This document shows, piece by piece, positions 8,617 to 20,456 of a stretch of 55,518 bases of DNA. A model generated the notes under the pieces. It did not search any database. It was not told where the DNA came from and was given only the letters and a program-made list of their open reading frames with translations. Within the stretch, counting starts at the first letter, position 1. The number at the start of each line of letters is the position of its first letter. This stretch comes from Hyphomicrobiales bacterium (GTDB taxonomy: Bacteria > Pseudomonadota > Alphaproteobacteria > Rhizobiales > Rhizobiaceae). Location: assembly GCA_900472605.1 (NCBI GenBank), contig UCJD01000035.1, positions 73,780 through 129,297 on the forward strand. The letters are read 5' to 3'. A program made the position numbers and the translations under genes.

Positions 8617-10149
8617 TTGAAGGAAATTCTCGAAGAGCTCGAACGTCGCCGTGACATCGCCCGCAAGGGCGGCGGCGAAGCGCGGATCGAGGCGCAGCAC
8701 AAGCGCGGCAAGCTGACGGCACGCGAGCGCATCGATCTCATTCTCGACGAGGGTTCCTTCGAGGAGTTCGGCATGTTCGTCGAACACCGCTCCAACGATT
8801 TCGGCATGGAGAAAAGCCGGATCGCCGGCGATGGCGTGGTAACCGGATGGGGCACGGTGAACGGCCGCACGGTCTTCGTCTTCGCCAAGGATTTCACGGT
8901 TTTCGGCGGCTCGCTGTCGGAAGCGCATGCCGAGAAGATCATCAAGGTCCAGGACATGGCGCTGAAGAACCGCGCGCCGATCATCGGGATCTACGATGCC
9001 GGAGGTGCGCGCATCCAGGAAGGCGTGGCGGCGCTCGGCGGCTATGCCGAGGTGTTCCAGCGCAACGTGCTCGCCTCAGGCGTCATTCCGCAGATCTCGG
9101 TGATCATGGGGCCTTGCGCCGGCGGCGATGTCTATTCCCCCGCCATGACCGATTTCATCTTCATGGTGCGCGACACCTCCTACATGTTCGTCACCGGCCC
9201 GGATGTGGTCAAGACCGTGACCAACGAGACGGTGACGGCGGAGGAACTTGGTGGCGCCTCGGTGCACACGACGAAATCCTCGATCGCCGACGGCGCCTAT
9301 GACAATGACGTCGAGGCGCTGCTGCAGGTGAGGCGGCTGATCGATCTCCTGCCCCAGTCGAACACGTCGCCGGTCCCCGAGATCGAATGTTACCAGTCGG
9401 TGACGGAGACGGATGCCTCGCTGGATACGCTGGTACCCGCCAATGCCAACAAGCCCTACGACATCAGGGAACTGATCCTGAAGACCGCGGACGAGGGGGA
9501 TTTCTTCGAGATCCAGGCGAGTTTCGCCAAGAACATCGTCTGCGGCTTCGGCCGGATCGAGGGCTCGACCGTCGGCTTCGTCGCCAACCAGCCGATGGTG
9601 CTGGCCGGTGTTCTCGACAGCGACGCCTCACGCAAGGCAGCGCGTTTCGTGCGCTTCTGCGACTGCTTCAACATTCCGATCGTCACCTTCGTGGATGTTC
9701 CGGGCTTTCTACCGGGCACGGCGCAGGAATATGGCGGGTTGATCAAGCACGGGGCGAAGCTGCTCTTCGCCTATGCCGAGGCGACCGTGCCGAAGCTGAC
9801 CGTCATCACCCGCAAGGCGTTCGGTGGCGCTTACGATGTGATGGCCTCGAAGCATCTGCGCGGCGATCTCAACTATGCCTGGCCGACGGCGCAGATTGCC
9901 GTGATGGGCGCCAAGGGCGCGGTCGAAATCATCTTCCGCAAAGACATTGCAGACCCGGAAAAGATCGCCGAACATACCAGGATGTACGAGCAGCGGTTCC
10001 TGTCTCCATTCGTGGCGGCCGAGCGTGGCTATGTCGATGAGGTGATCATGCCGCACTCGACGCGGCGGCGGCTGGCGCGCGGATTGAAGATGCTCCGCAA
10101 CAAAGACCTCGCCAATCCCTGGAAGAAGCACGACAATATTCCCCTTTAA
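8617..10149 (+). CDS. pccB: Propionyl-CoA carboxylase beta (carboxyltransferase) subunit
   Basis: Carboxyltransferase subunit that moves the carboxyl group from biotin to propionyl-CoA, giving methylmalonyl-CoA. The 510-residue length and both crotonase-like halves are typical. It has the N-terminal ERRRDIARKGG and GKLTARERIDLI blocks, GACAGGDVYSPAM in the first oxyanion region, and FVDVPGFLPGTAQEY and ITRKAFGGAYDVM in the second. The start is TTG, supported by GGGGAGG five to six bases upstream. The biotin-carrying alpha subunit is not adjacent but lies about 6 kb away on the other strand (16209-18221). Propionyl-CoA is the most likely substrate given the close match to PccB. Confidence 0.94.
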   Translation: MKEILEELERRRDIARKGGGEARIEAQHKRGKLTARERIDLILDEGSFEEFGMFVEHRSNDFGMEKSRIAGDGVVTGWGTVNGRTVFVFAKDFTVFGGSLSEAHAEKIIKVQDMALKNRAPIIGIYDAGGARIQEGVAALGGYAEVFQRNVLASGVIPQISVIMGPCAGGDVYSPAMTDFIFMVRDTSYMFVTGPDVVKTVTNETVTAEELGGASVHTTKSSIADGAYDNDVEALLQVRRLIDLLPQSNTSPVPEIECYQSVTETDASLDTLVPANANKPYDIRELILKTADEGDFFEIQASFAKNIVCGFGRIEGSTVGFVANQPMVLAGVLDSDASRKAARFVRFCDCFNIPIVTFVDVPGFLPGTAQEYGGLIKHGAKLLFAYAEATVPKLTVITRKAFGGAYDVMASKHLRGDLNYAWPTAQIAVMGAKGAVEIIFRKDIADPEKIAEHTRMYEQRFLSPFVAAERGYVDEVIMPHSTRRRLARGLKMLRNKDLANPWKKHDNIPL

Positions 10150-10274
10150 GATGAAGAAGTCGTGGAAAAATGATGAAAATCAAGCGGATGTGATGGGAGC
10201 ACTGGAAATCGTGACTTCTCTGTTTTCAACTAGATCGCTAACGCTCCTCTGTCTTTTGACCTAAGGAGAGTTTT

Positions 10275-10667
10275 ATGCCCCGTTTTGAACGCCTCAATGC
10301 GTACCAACCGTATGCCTTGGCCGCCCTCCGCATCATCACCGCTCTGCTCTTCATCGAGCACGGCACGATGAAGCTTTTCGCATTCCCGATTCCGCAGGGT
10401 GCCGGCGGTCCGCTGTCGCCGCTGTTTCTGTTCGCCGCCCTGCTCGAGTTCATCGGCGGTCTGGCGATCCTCGTCGGCTTCCTGACCCGTCCGGTTGCCT
10501 TCATCCTCGCCGGCCAGATGGCTGTCGCCTATTTCATGGCGCATTTCCCGGCTGGATTCTTCCCTGCCGTAAACGGCGGCGCTGAAGCTATCCTCTACTG
10601 CTTCGTCTTCCTGTTCCTGGTCTTTGCAGGCGCAGGTGCATTCGCGATCGACAAGCGCAACGCCTAA
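10275..10667 (+). CDS. DoxX-family membrane protein
   Basis: A 130-residue integral membrane protein with four hydrophobic segments. The first contains IITALLFIEHGTMKLF, and PLFLFAALLEFIGG and LIFVFAGAGAFAID-like segments follow, the usual DoxX/YphA pattern. Family members are linked to redox or thiol stress in some bacteria, but the biochemical role is poorly defined. There is a strong ribosome binding site (AAGGAGAG) and a 125-base gap from pccB, so it is probably transcribed on its own and ends at the hairpin at 10720. Confidence 0.9.
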   Translation: MPRFERLNAYQPYALAALRIITALLFIEHGTMKLFAFPIPQGAGGPLSPLFLFAALLEFIGGLAILVGFLTRPVAFILAGQMAVAYFMAHFPAGFFPAVNGGAEAILYCFVFLFLVFAGAGAFAIDKRNA

Positions 10668-10719
10668 TCGGCGCTTCGCCGACAGGACAATTCAGATGCG
10701 TCGGGACGAACGCATCGAC

Positions 10720-10752
10720 CGATCGGCCCCTTTGGGGGCCGATCGTGTTTTC
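10720..10752 (+). terminator. Strong intrinsic terminator after the DoxX gene
   Basis: A perfect 11-bp stem (CGATCGGCCCC pairing with GGGGCCGATCG) closed by a TTTG loop and followed by TGTTTT. It lies between two convergent genes and, because the stem is symmetrical, may also stop transcripts from fghA in the other direction. A smaller hairpin (TCGGCG, CTT loop, CGCCGA) follows the DoxX stop at 10668-10682. Confidence 0.85.
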
Positions 10753-10763
10753 GGGGCTCCATT

Positions 10764-11597
10764 TCAGCCGAGGCGCTCGGCGTGCCACTTCAGGTGATCG
10801 TCCATGAAGGTCGAGATGAAGTAGTAGGAGTGATCATAGCGTTCGTGCATGCGCAGCGTCAGCTTGATGTCGGTGTCCTTGATCGCCTCTTCGAACAGCC
10901 AGGGGCGCAGCCCGTTGTCCAGGAAGCCGTCGGCCTTGCCCTGGTCGATCAGGAACTCGGGGAAGCGTGCGCCATCCTTGACCAATGCGCAGGCATCGTA
11001 CTGCCGCCAAGCGGCCCGATCGGCGCCGAGATATTTTTCGAAGGCAGGGGCAGACCAGTCGGCCGTCGATGGCTCGACGATCGGGGCAAAGGCCGAGCAG
11101 CTCTTGAAACGATCCGGGTTCTTCAGCGCGATGGTCATGGCGCCGTGGCCGCCCATGGAATGGCCGAAGATGCCCTGGCGATCCATGTCCATGCGGAAGT
11201 GCGGGCTGACAAAGGCGGGCAGTTCCTCAGTGATGTAGGTGTACATCCGGTAGTTTTCGGCCCAGGGCGTTTCGGTGGCGTCAAGGTAGAAGCCGGCGCC
11301 CTTGCCCATCTGCCAGTTGGTCAGTTCATCCGGCACGTCGTTGCCACGCGGACTGGTATCGGGGCAGACGATGATCAGGCCGAGTTCGGCGGCCATGCGG
11401 CGATACTCGCCCTTTTCCATGACGTTGGCGTGGGTGCAGGTGAGGCCCGAGAGGTACCAGAGCACCGGGCAGGGCTTTTCGATTGCCTGCGGGGGAACGA
11501 AGACCGCGAAAGTCATGTCGCACTTCAAGGCCTCGGACGTGTGCGTGAAGACGCCCTGCATGCCGCCGAAGGCGGTCGCCTGGGAAATGATGTTCAT
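10764..11597 (-). CDS. fghA: S-formylglutathione hydrolase
   Basis: Last step of glutathione-dependent formaldehyde oxidation: it hydrolyses S-formylglutathione to formate and glutathione. It is a 277-residue alpha/beta-hydrolase with the nucleophile elbow GHSMGG (145-150, Ser147) and the family block WYLSGLTCTHAN around 47-58, which carries the conserved cysteine. AGGAG lies just upstream of the ATG, inside the end of the preceding yaiI gene. The other pathway enzymes, gfa and adhC, lie just upstream on the same strand. Confidence 0.95.
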   Translation of the reverse strand: MNIISQATAFGGMQGVFTHTSEALKCDMTFAVFVPPQAIEKPCPVLWYLSGLTCTHANVMEKGEYRRMAAELGLIIVCPDTSPRGNDVPDELTNWQMGKGAGFYLDATETPWAENYRMYTYITEELPAFVSPHFRMDMDRQGIFGHSMGGHGAMTIALKNPDRFKSCSAFAPIVEPSTADWSAPAFEKYLGADRAAWRQYDACALVKDGARFPEFLIDQGKADGFLDNGLRPWLFEEAIKDTDIKLTLRMHERYDHSYYFISTFMDDHLKWHAERLG

Positions 11598-11598
11598 T

Positions 11599-12066
11599 CT
11601 ACTCTCCTGATGGTGGCGTGACGGCCTTGGCGCGGCGGCACAGCCGATCGAATGTTTCAAGAAACCGGGAACGGTCCTTCGGACTGAAGGCGGCGTTGTA
11701 GCCCTTGCTTTCGCCGGTTTCGCGCAGATGCGCGCCGAGATCGCGCATGGCGCTCGCCATGCCGATGTTGGTGTCGTCGAAGACGCGGCCGGTGGGGCCT
11801 GTAACGAAGGCGCCCGTCGCGACGCAACGCACTGCCAATGGCACGTCGGCGGTGACGACAATGTCGCCTGGGCCGGCATGTTCGGCGATCCAGTTGTCGG
11901 CGGCGTCGAAGGCATTGGAGACGATGACGTTGTGCACCATCGGGTCGCGCGAGGGGCGCAGTCCAGAATTGGCGACAAAAGTCACTTCGATGCTCAGCCG
12001 CTCGGCGACCTTGAGGACCTCGGTCTTGACCGGGCAGGCGTCTGCGTCAACGTAGATATGGTGCAT
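11599..12066 (-). CDS. YaiI/YqxD family protein (UPF0178, DUF188)
   Basis: A 155-residue protein with the family signature at its N-terminus (HIYVDADACPVK, residues 2-13), a PIN/NYN-like acidic start, and DIVVTADVPLA and GRVFDDTNIG further on. A nuclease-like fold has been proposed for the family but no activity is established. Its stop lies one base from the fghA start, so the two genes are translationally linked; a role in formaldehyde detoxification is not implied by anything known about the family. Confidence 0.9.
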   Translation of the reverse strand: MHHIYVDADACPVKTEVLKVAERLSIEVTFVANSGLRPSRDPMVHNVIVSNAFDAADNWIAEHAGPGDIVVTADVPLAVRCVATGAFVTGPTGRVFDDTNIGMASAMRDLGAHLRETGESKGYNAAFSPKDRSRFLETFDRLCRRAKAVTPPSGE

Positions 12067-12146
12067 GGGTGTTTGTCGGTGTCCTGTCGATGCGTCTGTA
12101 CAATGGCTTCCGGTCCGCTGCGTGGCGGCGGCGAAGGAGCGCGGGG

Positions 12147-12158
12147 TTTGGTACCAAA
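12147..12158. promoter_or_regulatory. 12-bp palindrome in the yaiI-fghA leader
   Basis: TTTGGTACCAAA is a perfect palindrome about 80 bases upstream of the yaiI start, in an AT-richer patch. It looks like a dimeric repressor operator, but no regulator is identified; chance occurrence cannot be excluded. Confidence 0.3.
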
Positions 12159-12262
12159 TATTTCAATCATTTGCGAGGGGAGCGAGCCGGATCATCATCC
12201 GGTGACATGAGTGGCCAACCGGTTCTCCCGCAGCTTTTCCATCAGCCGCTTGCCTTGCCGGG

Positions 12263-12288
12263 CGCTGCGCGCCGGGCGGCGCGCAGCG
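12263..12288 (-). terminator. GC-rich hairpin downstream of gfa (candidate terminator)
   Basis: An 11-bp perfect stem (CGCTGCGCGCC pairing with GGCGCGCAGCG) with a four-base loop, starting 26 bases after the gfa stop. There is no T-tract on either side, so it may be a 3-prime stabiliser or pause hairpin rather than a classical intrinsic terminator. Confidence 0.45.
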
Positions 12289-12314
12289 GGTCTGTCGGGT
12301 GACGAGCTTGGCTT

Positions 12315-12893
12315 TTACGCCTCCTTCAGCGTGCCGGCCTTCTTCGCGGCGAACGTCGCCAGCACGTCCATCAGCGTCGGGTTCAGACAGTCGTAGGGCG
12401 CGAGGCCGAGTTCGCCGAGACGGTTGCGAACGCCCGTCATGGCCGAGGGCGGCGTGCCGCTCTCGATGATCGAGGAGACGAAGGCGGCGAAGGTCGGTTC
12501 GGGCCAGCCAGATTCCTGGAAGCGTTCGGGGTGGACGAAGGACAGGCCCTTGAAGGCGTGGTCGCGCTCGACGGGGCCGTACATGTGGACGCCGCACTCC
12601 TTGCAAGCGTGGCGCTGGATCAGCGCGTCCTTGTCGACGACGGCGAGCTTGTCGCCGTTTTCAAGAACCGTGACGTTGTCGGTCGAGGCGACCGCGACCA
12701 CCGAGAAGGCGGCTCCCTTGGGCTTCCAGCACTTGGTGCAGCCGCAGGCATGGTTGTGGGCGACCGTGCCCTTGACCGCCACCGTGACCGGGCGGCTGGC
12801 ACAGGCGCAAACGAGCGTCCCGCCACTGAAATTCGCCTGGCCTTTCTTGATCCCGCCATCGAGCGCGGGGTGGATCGATACCTGATATGCCAT
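12315..12893 (-). CDS. gfa: S-(hydroxymethyl)glutathione synthase (Gfa)
   Basis: Glutathione-dependent formaldehyde-activating enzyme: it accelerates condensation of formaldehyde with glutathione, feeding AdhC and FghA. The 192-residue length is normal. Zinc-binding cysteines are visible in LVCACASRPV, HACGCTKCW and HACKECGVH, the usual Gfa layout. There is a good ribosome binding site (GGAGGAGA). It shares the strand with adhC upstream and yaiI-fghA downstream, with gaps of about 220-250 bases, so separate promoters are possible. Spontaneous formation of the adduct means the enzyme is often dispensable; some Gfa-fold proteins have been suggested to act as glutathione carriers instead. Confidence 0.95.
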   Translation of the reverse strand: MAYQVSIHPALDGGIKKGQANFSGGTLVCACASRPVTVAVKGTVAHNHACGCTKCWKPKGAAFSVVAVASTDNVTVLENGDKLAVVDKDALIQRHACKECGVHMYGPVERDHAFKGLSFVHPERFQESGWPEPTFAAFVSSIIESGTPPSAMTGVRNRLGELGLAPYDCLNPTLMDVLATFAAKKAGTLKEA

Positions 12894-13113
12894 GCTCAGC
12901 TTCTCCTCCTCAGCTGCCGATGGCTCCCAAATCAGGACCGATTTGTGAAAAAGCCGCCGGCCATTTCAAAGTCGTGCCGCATTGCGTGGTGGGTGTTTGG
13001 GCGCTCCCTGAGCCCTGTTGGGCAGGATCGGATGTCAGATGCAAATCTAACAAACCGGCCTTGTGAAAACCAGCAAATCCGGATGGTGGGATTCGCTGGC
13101 TTGGGTGGTTAGC

Positions 13114-13574
13114 TCAGCGTGCTGCTCTGAGCATATCGACGTGCGGAATGCCGTCCTCGAGATATTCCTCTGACGTCGTCTCGAAGCCGAAGCCGCCGTA
13201 GAAGCGGGAGAGATGGCTTTGGGCGGAGAGGTAGATCGGGGCCTCAGGAAAGCGCTCCTCGCAGAGGGAGACCGCTTCGCGCATGACGGCGTCGCCGAGG
13301 CGTTTACCGCGGTGATCAGGCGAGACGACGACGCGGCCGATCTTTGCCGGCGCGTCTTGGTCTGTCGGTGCGAAGATGCGGGCCGCGGCGATCAGGTCGC
13401 CGTCCTGCAGGAGGCGCAGATGTAGGGCGTCCGCATCCTTGCCGTCGAGTTCCGGATAGGGGCAGTTCTGCTCGACGACGAAAACATCGACGCGCATCTT
13501 GAGCAAGGCGTAGAGCTCGATGGCGGAGAGCTCATCGAGCCTCCGCGCGTCGACCGTATAGTTTGGCAGGGCGG

Positions 13575-13578
<4 letters not shown>
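13114..13578 (-). CDS. elaA: ElaA-like GNAT acetyltransferase
   Basis: A 154-residue GCN5-type N-acetyltransferase of the ElaA family. It has the characteristic LYALLKMRVDVFVVEQNCPYPELDG block near residues 22-46, RVVVSPDHRGKRLGDAVM as the acetyl-CoA pyrophosphate loop, and a C-terminal FYGGFGF. The start appears to be TTG, overlapping the adhC stop in a TTGA arrangement, with no alternative ATG before the conserved block. This implies translational coupling to adhC. The acceptor substrate is unknown. Confidence 0.88.
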
Positions 13579-14702
<1,124 letters not shown>

Positions 14703-14836
14703 CTTGTGGTCTCCAATGCTGATTTGATCGGGCGGACTTTTGCACGCGTAAGGAGCGCGGCTCAAGGGAAAAGCCTCACCACTTCGTAAAATCCTTGTCA
14801 GATGAGCGGCTTGCGGCGGTCTCTATACCGTCTGCG

Positions 14837-16108
14837 TCAAAACAGACGGTCGACCGCGGCGATGACGGCGTAGCCGTGCATGGCTATGGCGGCATAGAGG
14901 CCGAAGGAAACGAGCATGCGCTCACCGCCGTTCATCTCCTCAAGCTTCTGACGCGGCTTGAAGGAGCCGCCACCGATGACGCTGACGAGGGTGAAAATCA
15001 GCAGGCCGATCAGGAGATAGCGGGCCGGAAGGCCGATTTCCGCACCGACGCATAGGATACAGAGCGTTACCAGAAAGCTCGCGAGGATCTGCGAGCGCTG
15101 GGTCCTGAATATCTGCCGCAGCACCTGGCCGCCATCGAAGCGATGCATCGGCAGAAGATTGAGCAGGTTGAAGGTGCCGAGAATGAGCAGGAAGACAAGG
15201 ATGGGTGGGTCGGCGGCGGCGGGAAGGATGCCGATCTCGGTGAAGCTGTGACCAAGGACAAGAATGGGCACCAGGAATGCGGACATGCCCGACCCCATCA
15301 GCGCGCAGGTCGCGACCTCGAAGAGCGAGCGATAGGGCCGGCTGCCGATGGCGATGCCGCCGAGAAAGGGAATGAAGACCATGCGGACAGAGGTGTGGCC
15401 GAACATGCGGTAGGCGGCCATGTGGCCGAGTTCGTGCAGGGCGATCACGACCGTGAGGAAGGTCGAAATCATCAGGCCGCGTTGCGTGAGGCCAAGGAAG
15501 GGCCATAAAAGCAGCGTCGACAGGATGGCGAGCGCCACCTGGACGAGCGGGTGCTCGAAATAGCCCTGCGGCTGCGAGATACCGGTCTTCAGCCAGCCGT
15601 CCAGCGCCCGCATTTCGCGGCGAAGCGCGACGTAGCGGAAGATCAGGAAGGCGAGGCCACGATAGCGATCGGTCTGATCGACTTCCAAAACCGCGCGGCC
15701 GTCTGCCGTGGGCCTGATGATGCGGCGCTCGCGATAATCCTTCCAGAAGGACGCATCGAGCGTGCTGTCATCGACGATGGACGATTGAAAGCCGTGCGCG
15801 TTCGGGGCTAGTGCCACCAGCGGCTCGATCGAAAGAAGCCGGCGGGTGGGGGCATCGTTTCTGTCCTGATACCGGTAGGTCTGCTCGACGACATTGCCGC
15901 CCGCCTCCATCTGCCGGCTCGATATCACCTGATGGTGCCAACTGGCATCAACGCCCATTGGGTTCATGGCGTTCCAGAGGGTTTCCGGCGTGCAATCGAA
16001 GGCGCGGCTGACATGCAGCGTCCGCAGGCCGAGGGGCATTCGCATCAGGAGCCACAGCATGCCGAGATTTATAAACAGCAGCAGCAGTGCGGATTGTATG
16101 ACGCTCAT
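14837..16108 (-). CDS. Membrane metalloprotease: SRPBCC-like domain fused to M50 site-2 protease
   Basis: About 423 residues in three parts: an N-terminal membrane anchor (first 25 residues), a soluble SRPBCC/polyketide-cyclase-like domain (about 30-175, beginning LHVSRAFDCTPETLWNAM), and a polytopic M50 domain. The protease motifs are complete: HELGH near 225-229 supplies two zinc ligands and the Glu base, and NLLPMHRFDGG near 317-327 supplies the third ligand Asp. GGAG upstream favours the ATG at 16108; another in-frame ATG lies at 16120. Site-2 proteases cleave within membranes, and the attached lipid-binding-type domain may act as a sensor. No partner (RseA-like anti-sigma factor or site-1 protease) is adjacent. 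Confidence 0.85.
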   Translation of the reverse strand: MSVIQSALLLLFINLGMLWLLMRMPLGLRTLHVSRAFDCTPETLWNAMNPMGVDASWHHQVISSRQMEAGGNVVEQTYRYQDRNDAPTRRLLSIEPLVALAPNAHGFQSSIVDDSTLDASFWKDYRERRIIRPTADGRAVLEVDQTDRYRGLAFLIFRYVALRREMRALDGWLKTGISQPQGYFEHPLVQVALAILSTLLLWPFLGLTQRGLMISTFLTVVIALHELGHMAAYRMFGHTSVRMVFIPFLGGIAIGSRPYRSLFEVATCALMGSGMSAFLVPILVLGHSFTEIGILPAAADPPILVFLLILGTFNLLNLLPMHRFDGGQVLRQIFRTQRSQILASFLVTLCILCVGAEIGLPARYLLIGLLIFTLVSVIGGGSFKPRQKLEEMNGGERMLVSFGLYAAIAMHGYAVIAAVDRLF

Positions 16109-16208
16109 CACTCGCTCCATCCGGCAGGGATCCGGATGGGTTAAAGATTAGCGGCGACGCGTTAACAAATGCGGAGCGGAACGTGACGGGGCGGTGTGCC
16201 GGAACGGG

Positions 16209-18221
<2,013 letters not shown>

Positions 18222-18240
18222 CAAGACTCCACCCGTGACC

Positions 18241-18276
18241 TGCGTTCCAAGTCTTAAGCATAAAGACCGGAACGCA
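18241..18276. promoter_or_regulatory. Inverted repeat upstream of pccA
   Basis: TGCGTTCC at 18241-18248 and its exact complement GGAACGCA at 18269-18276, separated by 20 bases, 20-55 bases before the pccA start. It could be an operator or a leader hairpin. It does not match the TTTGCAAA pair that I recall for the PccR regulator. Confidence 0.35.
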
Positions 18277-18311
18277 CAATCACGGAGAGGGTCGGATAGA
18301 GGCGTGCAGGA

Positions 18312-19019
18312 TCAGGCCACGGCCGCTTCGGACCCAAACCTTTCGTCCACGATCCGGAGCCAGCGGGTGCGACGCGGCGCCTCGGCGTAGTCGACCAGCG
18401 CAAGCGCCGAGACGATCTGCGACCAGCGCGGATGGTTCGAAGCCGGAAGCGTTTCCTCGCCGATTTGCATCATGACCGCCCAGGTCTGCGCCTGTACCAT
18501 TATGGTACCGCCATCGCTGAGCGCGCGGAGAACGCGCATGATGTAATCCACATCCTGCCGTGTGATTCCCCGGCGATCGATGGCGCGGCTTTGATGGTAG
18601 GCGCCGCGGTTATCGGCCAGCGCCAGGCGCAGCTGGTCGAGCGCGAAGGCGCGCAGTTCGTCGGGCACATAGGCGGAAATCTCGATGACGTGGATCACGA
18701 GCTCCAGCTCGACCGCCGAATGGACGACGCCGTCGGTCGCGACCATGCGCATCAGCCATGAGACGTTGATTTCGTCGAGAGAGCCTTGCGGGTAGCTATA
18801 GTGGACGATGAAGGCCGCGAGTTGCTCCACGAAAAAGGTGTTCCATTCGGGGCATTTCTCTGGGCAGGAATTGTTCAGCGCCAGCATGACGACGACGTCG
18901 TCGGCGGTCCTGATTCCCTCGGGAAAACTGTGTCTGCGCAGAAGATCGATGTCCTCCACGCCAAGTCGATGCTTTCCGGCGATGACACAAGCCGGAAAAG
19001 CGAGTCGAATTTCGCTCAT
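18312..19019 (-). CDS. Conserved hypothetical protein
   Basis: A 235-residue soluble protein with no signal peptide or membrane helices. The sequence is largely helical, with motifs such as NNSCPEKCPEWN (three cysteines or near-cysteine positions, residues 50-61) and ISAYVPDELRAFALDQLRL. A good ribosome binding site (GGAGAG) precedes the ATG. It lies between pccA and an EamA transporter on the same strand, about 90 bases from each, so it may be a separate unit. I do not recognise the family. Confidence 0.75.
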   Translation of the reverse strand: MSEIRLAFPACVIAGKHRLGVEDIDLLRRHSFPEGIRTADDVVVMLALNNSCPEKCPEWNTFFVEQLAAFIVHYSYPQGSLDEINVSWLMRMVATDGVVHSAVELELVIHVIEISAYVPDELRAFALDQLRLALADNRGAYHQSRAIDRRGITRQDVDYIMRVLRALSDGGTIMVQAQTWAVMMQIGEETLPASNHPRWSQIVSALALVDYAEAPRRTRWLRIVDERFGSEAAVA

Positions 19020-19115
19020 CTTTTCTCTCCAGGCCTCATCATGAAGCCGAAGATTCTTCTAGCGCCAGCGAATTGATGTTCTCTCAATAGGCGGAGTTAA
19101 CAAGATGTTTACGGC

Positions 19116-20042
19116 TCAGGCCGGTTTGGCCGCCCGCGCTTGCACCCGTTCGCGCCAGATAATGAACAGCCCTGAAGCGACGATGATCATGATTCCCACC
19201 CATTTGGAAAAGTTCGGGAAATCGCCGAATAGGGCGTAGCCGAGGATGGTGGCGGAGATGATCTCGAAATACTGGAACGGCGCCAGAAGCGAGAGTGGCG
19301 CCATCCGGAAGGCCCGAACGACTATCATGTGCACATAGCCGGAGAGCGAGCCCAGAATCAGAAGCAGCACGAGGCCGAGCATCGATGTCGGGAGCGAGAT
19401 GTCGAAATCGCTGACGCCCATGCCGTTTCCGACGATCAGCGCGCCGGACATGAACAACGTTCCGCCGATTCCGGCCATGGTCTGCATCGTCAAAGGAGAA
19501 TCGGCATTGCCGATGGCGCGGTTGAGGAAAAGATAGAGCGAGAAGAGGAAGGCGCAGCAGACGGGGAGCAGAGCCTTGAGGCCGAAGACCTCATAGCTTG
19601 GCTGAATGACGATCATCGCCCCGCCGAAGCCCACCACGATCGCTGTCCAGCGCCGCCAGCCAACCTTGTCGCCCAGAAAAAGCGCCGAAAGGCCGGCGAG
19701 CATGAAGGGCTCGACGAAATAGATGGCGAATACGTCGGCAAGCGGCATGTATTTGACCGCGACGAAAAACAAGAGGCTCGCCGCCCCATGCAGCGCGCCG
19801 CGCAGCAAATTCATCCAGGGGCGCTTGGCCGACAGCGCGCCCCAGCCGAACATCATAAAGAGAATCGGCAGCGTGCAGACGAGCTGGAAAAAGAATCGAT
19901 AGAACGTCACCTGGCCGGGCGACATGCCCTCGAAGGTCGCCATGTACTTGGCGATGGCATCCATGGCGGGGAGCACGATCATGGCACCGGCCATGAGCGC
20001 CATGCCTTGCAGGGGATTGTGCAGGTCGGATTGTTCAGACAT
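19116..20042 (-). CDS. EamA/DMT-family transporter
   Basis: A 308-residue inner-membrane protein with ten predicted helices in two EamA repeats (drug/metabolite transporter superfamily). The first repeat includes AMIVLPAMDAIAKYMA and FYRFFFQLVCTLPIL. The second contains YVHMIVVRAFRMAPLSLLAPFQYFEI, a typical repeat-two helix pair. The ATG giving MSEQSDLHNP is used; the open frame continues upstream into the tRNA gene, which cannot be coding. The substrate is unknown; relatives export amino acids or metabolites, or act as S-adenosylmethionine carriers. Confidence 0.9.
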   Translation of the reverse strand: MSEQSDLHNPLQGMALMAGAMIVLPAMDAIAKYMATFEGMSPGQVTFYRFFFQLVCTLPILFMMFGWGALSAKRPWMNLLRGALHGAASLLFFVAVKYMPLADVFAIYFVEPFMLAGLSALFLGDKVGWRRWTAIVVGFGGAMIVIQPSYEVFGLKALLPVCCAFLFSLYLFLNRAIGNADSPLTMQTMAGIGGTLFMSGALIVGNGMGVSDFDISLPTSMLGLVLLLILGSLSGYVHMIVVRAFRMAPLSLLAPFQYFEIISATILGYALFGDFPNFSKWVGIMIIVASGLFIIWRERVQARAAKPA

Positions 20043-20187
20043 CGGGGAGACATTCCATGGGACCGGACTATCTTGCCGGCGGCCTTTGAAGACAAGGGAA
20101 TGTTTCGGAAAAAGAGGAAGCGAGCAAGGAGCTCGCATCTTCGTCAGCCACTTTATTCGTGGCTTTTCTCTCTTCTCAGAAGAGAGA

Positions 20188-20272
20188 TGGTGCGGTCGAG
20201 AAGACTCGAACTTCCACGGGTTGCCCCACAGCGACCTCAACGCTGCGCGTCTACCAATTCCGCCACGACCGC
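20188..20272 (-). tRNA. tRNA-Leu (anticodon GAG)
   Basis: The minus strand reads GCGGTCG for the acceptor 5-prime arm and CGACCGC near the 3-prime end, followed by A and an encoded CCA. The D arm is GGCGGAATTGGTAGACGC, the anticodon stem CAGCG/CGCTG encloses loop TTGAGGT (anticodon GAG), there is an extended variable arm as expected for leucine, and the T arm contains GTTCGAGTC. It decodes CUC and CUU codons. It sits upstream of the EamA gene with no visible att duplication, so there is no sign of an integrated island. Confidence 0.97.
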
Positions 20273-20456
20273 ATCGTGGTAGGTGCCGGTTTGTGCCGGC
20301 GACGCAGCATGTAGCAAAAGGTTTTTCGGGACACAAGGGCCATGTGACAGATTTTTTCAAAGAAGGTGACAGCATTTGTAAAGGCGGCAATTCGGAGCCA
20401 TATAGACGCTCTGAAAAGCCCGCGATCACAGGCACTGCGGGCTGCAAGGAATGGCT

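Noticed and set aside
18225..18311. PccR-type operator (paired TTTGCAAA) upstream of pccA
   Set aside because: No such pair is present here or before pccB; the inverted repeat found has a different sequence.
19098..19113. CtrA-like site TTAACAAGATGTTTAC, and a similar one near 30884
   Set aside because: Each has only one perfect TTAA half; the second half is one base off, and such near-matches are common in AT-richer gaps.
20188..20272. Integration site for a mobile island at tRNA-Leu
   Set aside because: No direct repeat of the tRNA 3-prime end, no integrase and no change in gene type on either side.
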